Source of the DNA: Oribacterium sp. KHPX15
GTDB taxonomy: Bacteria; Bacillota; Clostridia; Lachnospirales; Lachnospiraceae
NCBI RefSeq assembly: GCF_900107835.1
Contig: NZ_FNRG01000016.1
Span: 1 to 64,000, forward strand
DNA length: 64,000 nucleotides
Direction of reading: 5' to 3'
The notes below the pieces were generated by a model. That model was not told the origin of the DNA and did no database searches. It was given only the letters and a program-made list of their open reading frames with translations. This document shows positions 18,244 through 26,403 of this stretch, in pieces. The translations under genes and the position numbers were made by a program. Positions within the stretch are counted from its first letter, which is position 1. Every line of letters starts with the position of its first letter.

Positions 18244-18675
18244 ATGAATATTCTATTCTTCCTTACGCCCAAATGTGACGTAGCTTTTCTCGAGGAAGAT
18301 TATACTTTACGACAGGCTCTTGAGAAGATGGAGTTCCATCGTTATTCGACTATTCCTGTTCTTGCCAAGGACGGAAGTTATATCGGCACCATGACAGAGG
18401 GGGATCTTCTTTGGGAGATAAAAAACAACCTGGAGATGAATCTCGATTCTATCGAAAAGATCCAGGTTTCTGATATTCCCATGAAAACTCATTACGCTCC
18501 TGTGGATGTCAATGCTTCCATGGAAGATCTTATGGAGAGGGTTTCTAACCAGAATTTTGTCCCGGTTGTGGATGATATGAAGCATTTCATAGGTATCATA
18601 CGACGGAAGGAGATCATAAATTATCTCTACGCTAATTCCAATCTTTCACATTCGGATCTAAGGGTGCTGGCATAA
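18244..18675 (+). CDS. CBS domain-pair protein
   Basis: A 143-residue protein consisting almost entirely of two CBS motifs (about 15-70 and 80-130; FHRYSTIPVLAKDGSYIGTM and NQNFVPVVDDMKHFIGIIRR). Such stand-alone Bateman modules bind adenine nucleotides and report energy or second-messenger state. The partner is unknown. The start at 18244 is preceded by GGAGG 8 bases upstream; a longer frame from 18184 lacks a ribosome binding site. The gene is alone on the plus strand and ends 10 bases before a large palindromic element that separates it from the convergent greA. Confidence 0.8.
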   Translation: MNILFFLTPKCDVAFLEEDYTLRQALEKMEFHRYSTIPVLAKDGSYIGTMTEGDLLWEIKNNLEMNLDSIEKIQVSDIPMKTHYAPVDVNASMEDLMERVSNQNFVPVVDDMKHFIGIIRRKEIINYLYANSNLSHSDLRVLA

Positions 18676-18684
18676 CATCCGGAC

Positions 18685-18913
18685 GCAGAAGCTCGAAGGC
18701 ACCCAGCCGGAAACGAGTCGCCTCGTCAGAAAAATCTAAAATCGGACCCCTAAGAACCACTAGGCCCTCGCCAATGTCAGATATTTTCTTTATGAAAAAT
18801 CTGACTTGGCGAGGGGGGCTAAGGAAAATAGAGCCAAGTGGTTCTAAGGGGTCCGATTTTGATTTTTCATGACTCAGCTCAACGTTTCCGGCTGGGTGCC
18901 TTCAAGCTTCTGC
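18685..18913. repeat. Palindromic element family 1, copy A (229 bp)
   Basis: The two ends are inverted copies of each other over 31 bases with one mismatch (18685-18715 against 18883-18913). The inner parts also pair, including TCGGACCCCTAAGAACCACT with its inverted copy near 18838-18857, and a centre built from CAGATATTTTCTTTATGA and GAAAAATCTG. It fills the gap between the convergent CBS and greA genes. The same element occurs at 32260-32559 in the opposite orientation. As RNA it would fold into one very long hairpin from either strand, so it could end transcription both ways. Origin unknown; it has no gene of its own. Confidence 0.85.
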
Positions 18914-18919
18914 TGTTTT

Positions 18920-19423
18920 CTAGAATGCCTTTATATGATCATCTTCTGATTCTCCGGTATTCTCTATATTACGAATAACAACGAAATAACTGAGGCCGTT
19001 TTCGGTGGTGACTTCGCAGCGGTCGCCGACTTTGTGGCCCATGATGGCTCTTCCGATGGGGGATTCGTTGGAGATGAGGCCCAGGAGGCTGTGTCCGCGG
19101 ATGGATGTGACTATGCGGTATACTTCTTCTTCGTCATCTTCTTCGAAGTAGAGGGTGACTGTGTTGTTGAGTCCTACTTCGTCTTCTTTGGAGCTGTCGT
19201 CGATTATTTTTGCAAATCGCAGTACTCTTTCGAGGTAGTTTATGCGGCCGTTGTTTTCACGATTGGCTTTTTTGGCGGCATAGTACTCGAAGTTTTCCGA
19301 GCGGTCGCCCTGGGCTGCGGCTTCTGCTATCTCTTTGGTTATCTGTGGTCTCAGGACCAGTTTACGATGATCTATCTCGTCCTGAATTCTTTTTACGTCT
19401 GACTTTGTTAATTCCTGTCCCAT
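18920..19423 (-). CDS. greA: Transcription elongation factor GreA
   Basis: A 167-residue two-domain Gre factor. The N-terminal coiled coil (about 8-78) has the characteristic acidic turn region EAAAQGDRSENFEYYAAK, which in GreA enters the RNA polymerase secondary channel. The C-terminal FKBP-like domain (85-150) includes ISNESPIGRAIMGHKVGD. It rescues backtracked polymerase by stimulating cleavage of the nascent RNA. The last 15 residues (GESEDDHIKAF) are a short acidic extension. The ribosome binding site AAGGA is rather far (17 bases) from the ATG. It follows apt by 18 bases and is likely cotranscribed with it. Confidence 0.9.
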   Translation of the reverse strand: MGQELTKSDVKRIQDEIDHRKLVLRPQITKEIAEAAAQGDRSENFEYYAAKKANRENNGRINYLERVLRFAKIIDDSSKEDEVGLNNTVTLYFEEDDEEEVYRIVTSIRGHSLLGLISNESPIGRAIMGHKVGDRCEVTTENGLSYFVVIRNIENTGESEDDHIKAF

Positions 19424-19441
19424 TTTGTTCTGTTAAAATCC

Positions 19442-19972
19442 TTATTTTCCTTCGTAGGTAATAAGTGTCCTTACATCATATTTTTCAAGCTTCTTGCGGC
19501 CTTCAAGTCCCGCAAGCTCCATAACAAGGGCAATGCAGGATACCTCACCACCAAGCTCTTCCACAAGTCTGCAGGCGGCTTCAAGGGTTCCGCCGGTAGC
19601 GATGAGGTCATCAATGATAACAACCTTTTCGCCTTTTTCTATGGAATCCTTGTGAATCTCTATTTCAGCTTCGCCGTACTCAAGCTCATACTTTGCAGAT
19701 ACGGTTTCTCTTGGAAGCTTTCCTTTCTTACGTACCGGAACAAAGCCTTTTTTAAATTCATAGGCAATAGGTGTTCCGAAAATAAAGCCTCGGGATTCAA
19801 GACCCAGAACTTTGTCAAATTCAACGTCCTTCAGTATATCCTTAAGTCCGTCGATGGCATCCTGAAGTCCGTCAGGATCCTGGATAAGTGATGTGATATC
19901 ACGGAACATGATTCCGGGCTCCGGAAAATCGGGAATAGTCAATACATAATCTTCTAATTTTTCTCTTTTCAT
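19442..19972 (-). CDS. apt: Adenine phosphoribosyltransferase
   Basis: A 176-residue type I phosphoribosyltransferase that converts adenine and PRPP to AMP in purine salvage. The PRPP loop VVIIDDLIATGGT is at about 120-132, and the N terminus has IPDFPEPGIMFRDIT, the adenine/hood segment typical of Apt. The length is standard. AGGA lies 7-10 bases before the ATG. It stands just upstream of greA. The proximity of Rel and Apt is common in Firmicutes but here a CBS gene and greA separate them. Confidence 0.95.
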   Translation of the reverse strand: MKREKLEDYVLTIPDFPEPGIMFRDITSLIQDPDGLQDAIDGLKDILKDVEFDKVLGLESRGFIFGTPIAYEFKKGFVPVRKKGKLPRETVSAKYELEYGEAEIEIHKDSIEKGEKVVIIDDLIATGGTLEAACRLVEELGGEVSCIALVMELAGLEGRKKLEKYDVRTLITYEGK

Positions 19973-20019
19973 TTTTTAATCCTCATATGTAAGATATTTG
20001 CATTTTATCCGTTACTTTA

Positions 20020-20067
20020 AAAGCCGTAATCCTTTTTAGTCACAGCAAAGTCATCCTGAACGGCTTT
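20020..20067 (-). terminator. Possible terminator after the Nudix gene
   Basis: AAAGCCGT (20020-20027) pairs with ACGGCTTT (20060-20067) across a 32-base loop, about 50 bases past the Nudix stop. On the minus strand the stem ends in TTT. The long loop makes this weak. A TATAAT on the minus strand at 20076-20081 may be the promoter of apt. Confidence 0.35.
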
Positions 20068-20116
20068 CTGTCATGATTATATCGTCATGTTTTTTTTAAT
20101 CCATAAACCCGTATCA

Positions 20117-20671
20117 TCACTTGCAGTACTTTTCGGCATATGTCATGATGGCTGCCACGGTTTTTCCGTCTGTCATCTTACCCTCGTAGATAAGCTGCTT
20201 TAAGTCTTCAAGGTTCCAGGCCTCGATTCCAAGTTCCTCATCCTCATCCCAATGAACATTACCTTTTTCAAGGTCTCTGGCTACATATATGCCTATCTTC
20301 TCATCAAGGAAAGCAACTGTTGTATTAACATAAAGAAGAAACTCCAGATGATCTGTCTTGTATCCGGTTTCTTCCTCAAGCTCTCTCAGAGCACAGATTT
20401 CAAAAGGCTCATCCTCTTCGTCACGTTTTCCGGCAGGCAGCTCAAGAGTATATCTCTGAAGAGCATGTCTGTACTGTCTGACCATAAGTATGCGTCCGTC
20501 CTTCAGCACAGGAAGCACTGCTGCCGCTCCCATATGATGGATGAAATCCCAATGGGTCTCATGTCCTCCCACGTTTACGTAGTCATCATAAACTGTTATA
20601 ACCTTTCCTTTATAGGCAAGCTTTCTCTCTATAAGCTTTACCGGTTTCTCGGCATTATCCTGATTTAGCAT
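20117..20671 (-). CDS. Nudix hydrolase, ADP-ribose pyrophosphatase-like
   Basis: A 184-residue cytosolic enzyme with a complete Nudix box, GKRDEEDEPFEICALRELEE followed by ETGY (G-x5-E-x7-REUxEExGU), near 80-103. The N-terminal strand arrangement and the RQYRHALQRYTLELPAG segment are typical of the ADP-ribose pyrophosphatase (NudF/YqkG) group, which splits ADP-ribose to AMP and ribose 5-phosphate. Substrate choice cannot be proven from sequence. AGGAGG precedes the ATG. It lies between the CNNM gene and apt, all on the minus strand. Confidence 0.85.
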   Translation of the reverse strand: MLNQDNAEKPVKLIERKLAYKGKVITVYDDYVNVGGHETHWDFIHHMGAAAVLPVLKDGRILMVRQYRHALQRYTLELPAGKRDEEDEPFEICALRELEEETGYKTDHLEFLLYVNTTVAFLDEKIGIYVARDLEKGNVHWDEDEELGIEAWNLEDLKQLIYEGKMTDGKTVAAIMTYAEKYCK

Positions 20672-20783
20672 CCTGTCTCCTCCTGAACATCTGGTTTAAA
20701 CGGAATCCCGATTATAGCACATAATCATCCCGGATTTAAACATTTATTCATATATGTTTTCTTCGTTTTTTGGAATGACCGCA

Positions 20784-22085
20784 TCATTCAGATATCTTCT
20801 TCCTGACTATGGTTTTTCCGATACGGTGGTTCTTGATGTACGCCACATCTATCTCAAGATTATCTGTCTCCAGATGGAAAGAACTGCCGTCGTCCGGAAC
20901 TGTACCCATGATGCCCATGATGTATCCTCCAAAGGTGTCGGCATCTTCTGTTGGTATGTCAAGCTTCAGCGCTTCATTGACATCCTCAAGATCTGCAATT
21001 CCGAGAATTATCCATTCATTCTCACCGATAGCCTCAATAGGCTCAGGTTCCGGCAGGTCATCCTCTTCCTGAAGATCACCCACGAGAGCTTCGATAAGAT
21101 CATGCATACTTACTATACCGGTCATGCCGCCATACTCATCGATGACAACCGCATAGTATTTGCGCTCTCTTTTCATGGTCTGAAAAAGATCCGAAACCTT
21201 CATGTTCTGGGAAACGAAAAATGGCTTATCAACAGCATTCTTCATTATGCTGTCACGGGACTGATCCTCAAGACGGAAATAGTCCTTGGTATCAAGAATG
21301 CCTATTACATCGTCATCATCCTCACCGCAGATAGGATAATTGGCAAATCTGTTATTATAAATGGTCTTTCGCCATACTTCATCACTGTCTTCATAATAAA
21401 GCATAGCCACATCAGTTCTGTGGGTGCAGACGTCCTCTACAGTCAGGTCATTAAACTCGAAGACATTCTGTATCATCTCATTTTCCTGGTGCTCGATGGT
21501 GCCGTTTTCCGTTCCTTCATCAAGCATCATGATAATGTCTTCTTCCGAGACCTTATCTTCGATATCTTCGGGATTGATACCCATCAGCTTCATAACGGTG
21601 TTTGTAGATACTGTAAGAAGTCCTACGAAAGGGCGGAACAGTACAGATGCAAACTGGAGCACAGGGGCCATGGATAATGCAATCTTTTCCGTGTACGCCT
21701 GAGCAAGTCTTTTGGGCACAAGCTCGCCGAATACGATATTGACATATGAAAGGATCAAAGTGATGACCACGATAACTATGGGACTGAGCACCGCTTCACT
21801 AATCGGCACTCCCATCTTTATAAGAAGTCTGGTGGCAGGGCCGGCAAAGCTGTCTGCTGCAAAAGCTGAGGACAGAAAACCTGCCAGGGTTATAGCCACC
21901 TGTATCGTAGAAAGGAATCTCGACGGATCCTCGGTCAGTTTAAGAAGTATTTTTGCGTCTTTTTTTCCTTCTTCTGCAAGCTTTTTCAGTTTTGTATCTC
22001 CAACCTGTAGAACAGCTATCTCTGCACAGGAAAAAAAGCCATTTAATATTATAAGTACAATAAGAAGAACTAGTCGTTCTATCAT
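20784..22085 (-). CDS. CNNM/CorC (HlyC) family membrane transporter
   Basis: A 433-residue membrane protein. The DUF21/CNNM transmembrane domain (1-190) holds three or four hydrophobic helices with VAITLAGFLSSAFAADSF and IVFGELVPKRLAQ. A CBS pair follows (205-335, with VCTHRTDVAMLYYEDS and KYYAVVIDEYGGMTGIVS), then the CorC/HlyC domain (345-430). Members are implicated in magnesium or cobalt efflux and resistance; older names call them hemolysins. GGGAG is about 12 bases upstream of the ATG. It has no obvious functional link to its neighbours. Confidence 0.9.
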   Translation of the reverse strand: MIERLVLLIVLIILNGFFSCAEIAVLQVGDTKLKKLAEEGKKDAKILLKLTEDPSRFLSTIQVAITLAGFLSSAFAADSFAGPATRLLIKMGVPISEAVLSPIVIVVITLILSYVNIVFGELVPKRLAQAYTEKIALSMAPVLQFASVLFRPFVGLLTVSTNTVMKLMGINPEDIEDKVSEEDIIMMLDEGTENGTIEHQENEMIQNVFEFNDLTVEDVCTHRTDVAMLYYEDSDEVWRKTIYNNRFANYPICGEDDDDVIGILDTKDYFRLEDQSRDSIMKNAVDKPFFVSQNMKVSDLFQTMKRERKYYAVVIDEYGGMTGIVSMHDLIEALVGDLQEEDDLPEPEPIEAIGENEWIILGIADLEDVNEALKLDIPTEDADTFGGYIMGIMGTVPDDGSSFHLETDNLEIDVAYIKNHRIGKTIVRKKISE

Positions 22086-22199
22086 ATAAATAAAAGTCTC
22101 CCTCCGGACCGTATATTACTTAATGTTGTATATGAACATACAGGTTTTGTCAAATGATGCATGGGTTTTTGAACGCGATTTGGGGATTTTTTGAAAAAG

Positions 22200-22246
22200 T
22201 TCCGCCGATGGACCATGGGGACGGAGTTAGTGGTTCATCGGCGGAA
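22200..22246 (-). terminator. Terminator of the TIM-barrel isomerase-like gene
   Basis: A 16-base left arm (TTCCGCCGATGGACCA) pairs with TGGTTCATCGGCGGAA, with one bulge and a 15-base loop. It lies 15 bases past the stop codon and is followed on the minus strand by CTTTTTC. Confidence 0.75.
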
Positions 22247-22261
22247 GCATTCTGTTCTGTT

Positions 22262-23122
22262 TTATACTGCCTTGTATTTATCGTACTGCTCCTGCAGGAA
22301 TCTACAGTCCTCGTAGTAACGGTCAGGTGTGGAGTTCTCAAGAGTTCCCACGATGTAAGGTTTACGGATGCTGACCTGACGCATAAGCTCTTCATAATTA
22401 AAGAAGCCTTCACCGGGATGGCGGAATCTCTGATCACCATCCTCAAATACTCCATCCTTAAGGTGCAGTGTGGTGATCCTGTCACCGTATAGGTCAAATG
22501 CCTTCTTTATGATGGCATTCTGTCCCTCAGGATCCTTCTCAAACTCCGGCTTTATAAGATTTACAGAATCAAGAATGACATCAAAGTTTACGGAATCGAT
22601 GTCATCAAGAAATCTTCTCATCATTTCAGGGCTGTGAAGTGTATGATTAAACACTCCTTCAACTCCAACCATAACACCAAGTTTTTCCGCCGCATCTCTT
22701 ATTCGCTTAAAACTGTCCAGAACTCTCTGATAGTTTTCTTCTGTATAAGTTTCCGGAACTATCTTCATATTGGGATGAGCACGGCCTGTCTCAGTTCCGA
22801 CCATATCCGCTCCCATCCTTTTACTGTATTTAAGATGCTCTATAAATCTCTGCACCTCCAGCATTCTCTTTTCTTCATCAGGGTGAGCAGGATTAATGTA
22901 GCAGCCAAGTATGGATACGTGGATGTTTCTTTTTTCCAGCTCCGCACCAACATAATCTCCGAGGCCTGCATTATAATGCCCAACCGAAGTATCCACCTCA
23001 GAAAAGCTTTTGGACATGGCAAGCTGTATATATTTAATGCCTAAGTCCTGAACCTTATCAAGAACCTCTGTAACGGTTCCTTTTCCGCATATATCATGAA
23101 CTCTCATTCCAAACTGGATCAT
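22262..23122 (-). CDS. Sugar phosphate isomerase/epimerase (AP endonuclease 2 superfamily)
   Basis: A 286-residue TIM-barrel protein of the xylose isomerase-like/AP endonuclease 2 superfamily. The barrel signature shows in MVGTETGR, LGVMVGVEGVFNHT, FDVILDSVN and ITTLHLKDG, which supply Glu, His and Asp metal ligands. The family includes sugar isomerases, epimerases and inosose dehydratases; the exact substrate is not evident. It lies 101 bases downstream of the AraC-type regulator of the pectin region, on the same strand, so it may act on a uronate or deoxyketuronate-derived sugar, but this is inference from position. AGAGGAG precedes the ATG. Confidence 0.75.
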   Translation of the reverse strand: MIQFGMRVHDICGKGTVTEVLDKVQDLGIKYIQLAMSKSFSEVDTSVGHYNAGLGDYVGAELEKRNIHVSILGCYINPAHPDEEKRMLEVQRFIEHLKYSKRMGADMVGTETGRAHPNMKIVPETYTEENYQRVLDSFKRIRDAAEKLGVMVGVEGVFNHTLHSPEMMRRFLDDIDSVNFDVILDSVNLIKPEFEKDPEGQNAIIKKAFDLYGDRITTLHLKDGVFEDGDQRFRHPGEGFFNYEELMRQVSIRKPYIVGTLENSTPDRYYEDCRFLQEQYDKYKAV

Positions 23123-23223
23123 AATTAATCTCCTCTAAAAAATCCTATAAATACGGGTATTTCACCGTTTATTTCTTACATATATATGCCTGTATATCGC
23201 CGTTTCACTCCGGCATACATTCG

Positions 23224-24201
23224 TTAATCTGAAATACTGCTGTAATTTTTGAGAATCAGCTTAGTCCTTTCGGGATTCTTCCGGTACTGTCCCGGTGTCT
23301 GACCCGTCATTTGCTTAAATACCTTCTCAAAGTAGGTGACATTACCAAAACCGCATATATCCGCAATATCGGTAATGCTGGTATCGGAATCTATCAGAAG
23401 CTGCTGAGCCTTCCTTACTCTTATATACGTAATATATTCAATGACAGAAAAACCGGTTATATTACGGAATACTCTTGTAAGGTAGGATTTACTCATATAG
23501 AACTGTTTTGCAATCTCATCGAGGGTAACATTATCACCGGTATGCCCCTGAAGATACATAGCTATATCATGAACCTTCTGGTGAATTCCCGTTTTTACAA
23601 CGGACTGCTGCTCAGCTGTCTCTATACCCTTTTCCTTAAGGTTACTCTGAAGATCTCTTCTTCTGCTTTTTGCGAAAATACCCGCAAGCTCAACAGTCTG
23701 AAGATATAGAAAAGAATGCAGATCCTCCATGGATGAGGTTATCCCGTTTCTTTCGTCCTCACAAGCCGCCTTAAAGGCATCTATAACTGATAAAACCAGC
23801 TGCCATTCTGTATCATTGAATTTTGCCAGACCACCGTACAGACTTCCGAACTCGTCAAAGCCCTTCAGCCCGAATTCCCTGAACTTTTCATCAAAAACGG
23901 ACCTGTCCAGCTGAAGTATGAAATTGTGATGATCTGGGGGCATGTTGGGGGCTGTAGATGTTTTATGAATGAGGTTATGGTTTACCATCATACAGGTGTG
24001 TGGAACCATACGATAGGTTTCCTGATCAACAAACAGCAGTCTCTGCCCATAGATGATGAAATGCATTTCTATGGTCTCATGGAAATGTCTGTTTTTCATT
24101 ATGAACTTCTGATGTCTCACCGCTTCCGAAACCCTCAGGCCCGGTATACGCTTTTCGAATACCAGTTCAAGTCTCGAATTATGTAAATTTTCGTCTGCCA
24201 T
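23224..24201 (-). CDS. AraC-family transcriptional regulator
   Basis: A 325-residue regulator. The N-terminal part (about 15-190) is a cupin-like sensing domain (FHETIEMHFIIYGQRLLFVD). The C-terminal 100 residues form the two helix-turn-helix motifs (NVTLDEIAKQFYMSKSYLTR and SITDIADICGFGNVTYFEKV, then FKQMTGQTPGQYRK). It probably activates the pectin operon in response to an imported sugar. It lies directly downstream of the GH105 gene, past a hairpin. The start at 24199-24201 is chosen for its GAGG 7 bases upstream; a longer frame to 24264 lacks one. Confidence 0.88.
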   Translation of the reverse strand: MADENLHNSRLELVFEKRIPGLRVSEAVRHQKFIMKNRHFHETIEMHFIIYGQRLLFVDQETYRMVPHTCMMVNHNLIHKTSTAPNMPPDHHNFILQLDRSVFDEKFREFGLKGFDEFGSLYGGLAKFNDTEWQLVLSVIDAFKAACEDERNGITSSMEDLHSFLYLQTVELAGIFAKSRRRDLQSNLKEKGIETAEQQSVVKTGIHQKVHDIAMYLQGHTGDNVTLDEIAKQFYMSKSYLTRVFRNITGFSVIEYITYIRVRKAQQLLIDSDTSITDIADICGFGNVTYFEKVFKQMTGQTPGQYRKNPERTKLILKNYSSISD

Positions 24202-24310
24202 ATAATGCCTCTTTTTGATAACCGATATCGGGGAAGTGAAGCTTCGAAACCCGCTTCCGTCCATACTCCCTGAACCTTTTTATTCACAAGAATGATTAAA
24301 TTTTTAATAC

Positions 24311-24367
24311 AAATAAAGGATGGCATCCCATTGAATCATTATCCAATCGAACACACATCCTTTATTT
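24311..24367 (-). terminator. Hairpin at the end of the pectin operon
   Basis: AAATAAAGGATG (24311-24322) pairs with CATCCTTTATTT (24356-24367), and the loop contains a further ATTG/CAAT pairing. The structure begins at the GH105 stop codon and the minus strand continues with TTAAAAATTT. It may end the operon or reduce read-through into the AraC gene. Confidence 0.5.
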
Positions 24368-25530
24368 TATCTTATCATTTCCGTATAAGCAAGAAACAGG
24401 GGGCCGACTCCTTTTGCATCATTTTTTACCACCGGCTCTGAAAGATAGTATCCAACAGATCCGTCTCTGTGATCAGCACCTCCGAGACCTGCAACGAGAC
24501 ATATTCCTGTCACACATGGTGTACCATCATCGTTTTTTGAAAGTCTCTTATCGATTATACCGTAGAAAGCTTTCTCTGCCATGCTTCTGTACTTTTCAGG
24601 TATAAAACCAAGTCTCACACCTTTAAGTACCGCAGCACTTATCAGCGCCGTACCGGAGGTTTCAAGGTAATTACCTTCAACTTCGGGAAGTGCAATGAGC
24701 TGATGGAAAAGTCCGCTTTCATCCTGATATTTTGAAAGGGCTTCTGTAAGATCAACCAGCATCTTTTTGAGATGCTCCTTTTCTTCAGGGAGATCCATAT
24801 CCATCATGACTTCCAGTACATCCACGAGGCTCATGATAAACCAGCCTTCAGCTCTCAGCCAGAAATTCGGACTGCATCCGGTTTCGGGATCTGCCCAGTA
24901 CATCTCTCTTGATTCATCATATCCGTGATAGTAAAGTCCTGTCTTTTCATCACGCATATGCTTCTCTACATTACAGAACTGATCATACGTATCTTTTATA
25001 TTTTTACAATCATTGAATCGCTTCTCATACTCAATGTAGAAAGGCTGTGCCATATAAAGTCCGTCCAACCATACCTGGTTCGGATAAATATTCTTATGCC
25101 AGAAGTTCCCCTCGTTGGTTCTGGGCATCTTATCTATCTGTGAACGAACCAGCTTTATGGCTTTAAGATACTTTTCTTTACCCGTGATATCATAAAGCTT
25201 AAACAGATTTTTTGCGGGATTTATATTATCCAGGTTTTTTTCATCAATATCATAAGTTCTGATACTGCCGTCATCATTTATAAATCCGCTTGAGAAATCA
25301 TCAGCAAATTTTAAATATTTCTCCTGCCCGGTGATCTCATAAAGCCGTAAGATACCTGTTATCATACAGCCATCTATATAATTCCATCTATTCTCTTTAC
25401 CGCTTCTTATGACCTCAAGATTCCAGGCCGGATGCCCGGAATCTGAATGAGTCATAAGATAATCCACATAGTCATTAAGAAGCTTTTCCGTATCTTCTCT
25501 TCCACCTGTAAGGTGGTGTAATTCTTTCAT
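24367..25530 (-). CDS. Unsaturated galacturonyl/rhamnogalacturonyl hydrolase (GH105)
   Basis: A 387-residue (alpha/alpha)6-barrel hydrolase of the GH88/GH105 group (YteR/RhiN-like). Visible features are WRYID-like NRWNYIDGCMITGILRLYE, IYPNQVWLDGLYMAQPFYIEY, WADPETGCSPNFWLRAEGWF with the catalytic-region Asp residues, and LFHQLIALPEVEGNYLETSG. It removes the 4,5-unsaturated uronic acid left at the end of pectin oligosaccharides by lyases. There is no signal peptide, so it acts in the cytoplasm after import. It is the last gene of the ABC transporter operon, 12 bases after the permease. AAGGAG precedes the ATG. Confidence 0.88.
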   Translation of the reverse strand: MKELHHLTGGREDTEKLLNDYVDYLMTHSDSGHPAWNLEVIRSGKENRWNYIDGCMITGILRLYEITGQEKYLKFADDFSSGFINDDGSIRTYDIDEKNLDNINPAKNLFKLYDITGKEKYLKAIKLVRSQIDKMPRTNEGNFWHKNIYPNQVWLDGLYMAQPFYIEYEKRFNDCKNIKDTYDQFCNVEKHMRDEKTGLYYHGYDESREMYWADPETGCSPNFWLRAEGWFIMSLVDVLEVMMDMDLPEEKEHLKKMLVDLTEALSKYQDESGLFHQLIALPEVEGNYLETSGTALISAAVLKGVRLGFIPEKYRSMAEKAFYGIIDKRLSKNDDGTPCVTGICLVAGLGGADHRDGSVGYYLSEPVVKNDAKGVGPLFLAYTEMIR

Positions 25531-25542
25531 AAGATTCTCCTT

Positions 25543-26400
25543 TTATCCTTTCACAGAACCTGCAGTTACACCATCGATGAACTGATCCTGAGCGATAAAG
25601 AATACTACCAGTGAAGGAATGATGGAAACAAGTGAAAGAGCGAGGATTCTGTTCCATGAGAATCCGGTATCGGCATCCATTGACATCTTTACGAAGATAG
25701 CTGCAGGATAACGCTTCGGAGTTGAAACGTAGAGCAAAGGTCCCATAAAGTCATTGGATGACCACATAAACTGGAAAAGTGCTGCTGATGTCATAGCCGG
25801 CTTAAGTACCGGTACGATAACGTGCCAGAGTGTTCCAAGTGCTGTACATCCATCGATCTTTGCTGCCTCATCAAGTTCTCTTGGAACGTTGCGGAGGAAC
25901 TGGATGAGCATGAATACGAAGTATGTATCCTGAGCAAATACTGAAGGAACGATAAGAGGAAGGTATAAAGGTGAATCTACCCAGCCCCAGCCGTTGTACA
26001 TGATAAACTGAGGAACATTAAGTACTACATTTGGAAGGAACAGTGTAGCCATCAGAAGTGCAAAGAGTGCATCATGTCCCTTGAACTTGAATCTTGCAAA
26101 ACCGTAAGCTGTCAGTGTGCAGGAAGCTACTGTAAGGATAACTTTAGGAATAACGATCTTGTAGGTATTAAACATTGACTTCCAGATGTCAATGTCTCCG
26201 CCGTAACCGTTCATGGCATCCTTGTAACCCTGGAAGGTTGGCTGTTTAGGTATAAAACCGATGCTGGAGAAAATCTCCGAGTTTGTTTTGAAGGATGCAC
26301 CGATCATCCAAACCAGTGGGTAGATCATAAGAATGCCCACCAGAACCAGAACGACATACTTACATAACGTTGCTATCTGTCTTTTTCTCTCGAGTGTCAT
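25543..26400 (-). CDS. Carbohydrate ABC transporter permease (MalG type)
   Basis: A 285-residue inner-membrane permease with six predicted helices. The EAA loop ELDEAAKIDGCTALGTLWHV, followed by IVPVLKP, is near 195-220 and is the docking site for the ATPase. It belongs to the MalG/UgpE half of CUT1 transporters. Its ribosome binding site GGAGG overlaps the stop codon of the preceding permease, 3 bases away. No ATPase gene is in the operon, so a shared MsmX/UgpC-type ATPase elsewhere in the genome is expected. The likely cargo is oligogalacturonide or a related pectin oligosaccharide. Confidence 0.9.
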   Translation of the reverse strand: MTLERKRQIATLCKYVVLVLVGILMIYPLVWMIGASFKTNSEIFSSIGFIPKQPTFQGYKDAMNGYGGDIDIWKSMFNTYKIVIPKVILTVASCTLTAYGFARFKFKGHDALFALLMATLFLPNVVLNVPQFIMYNGWGWVDSPLYLPLIVPSVFAQDTYFVFMLIQFLRNVPRELDEAAKIDGCTALGTLWHVIVPVLKPAMTSAALFQFMWSSNDFMGPLLYVSTPKRYPAAIFVKMSMDADTGFSWNRILALSLVSIIPSLVVFFIAQDQFIDGVTAGSVKG

Positions 26401-26403
26401 TGC

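Noticed and set aside
18685-18913. CRISPR array or inverted IS ends
   Set aside because: There is no spacer-repeat periodicity, and no transposase frame lies within the palindrome.
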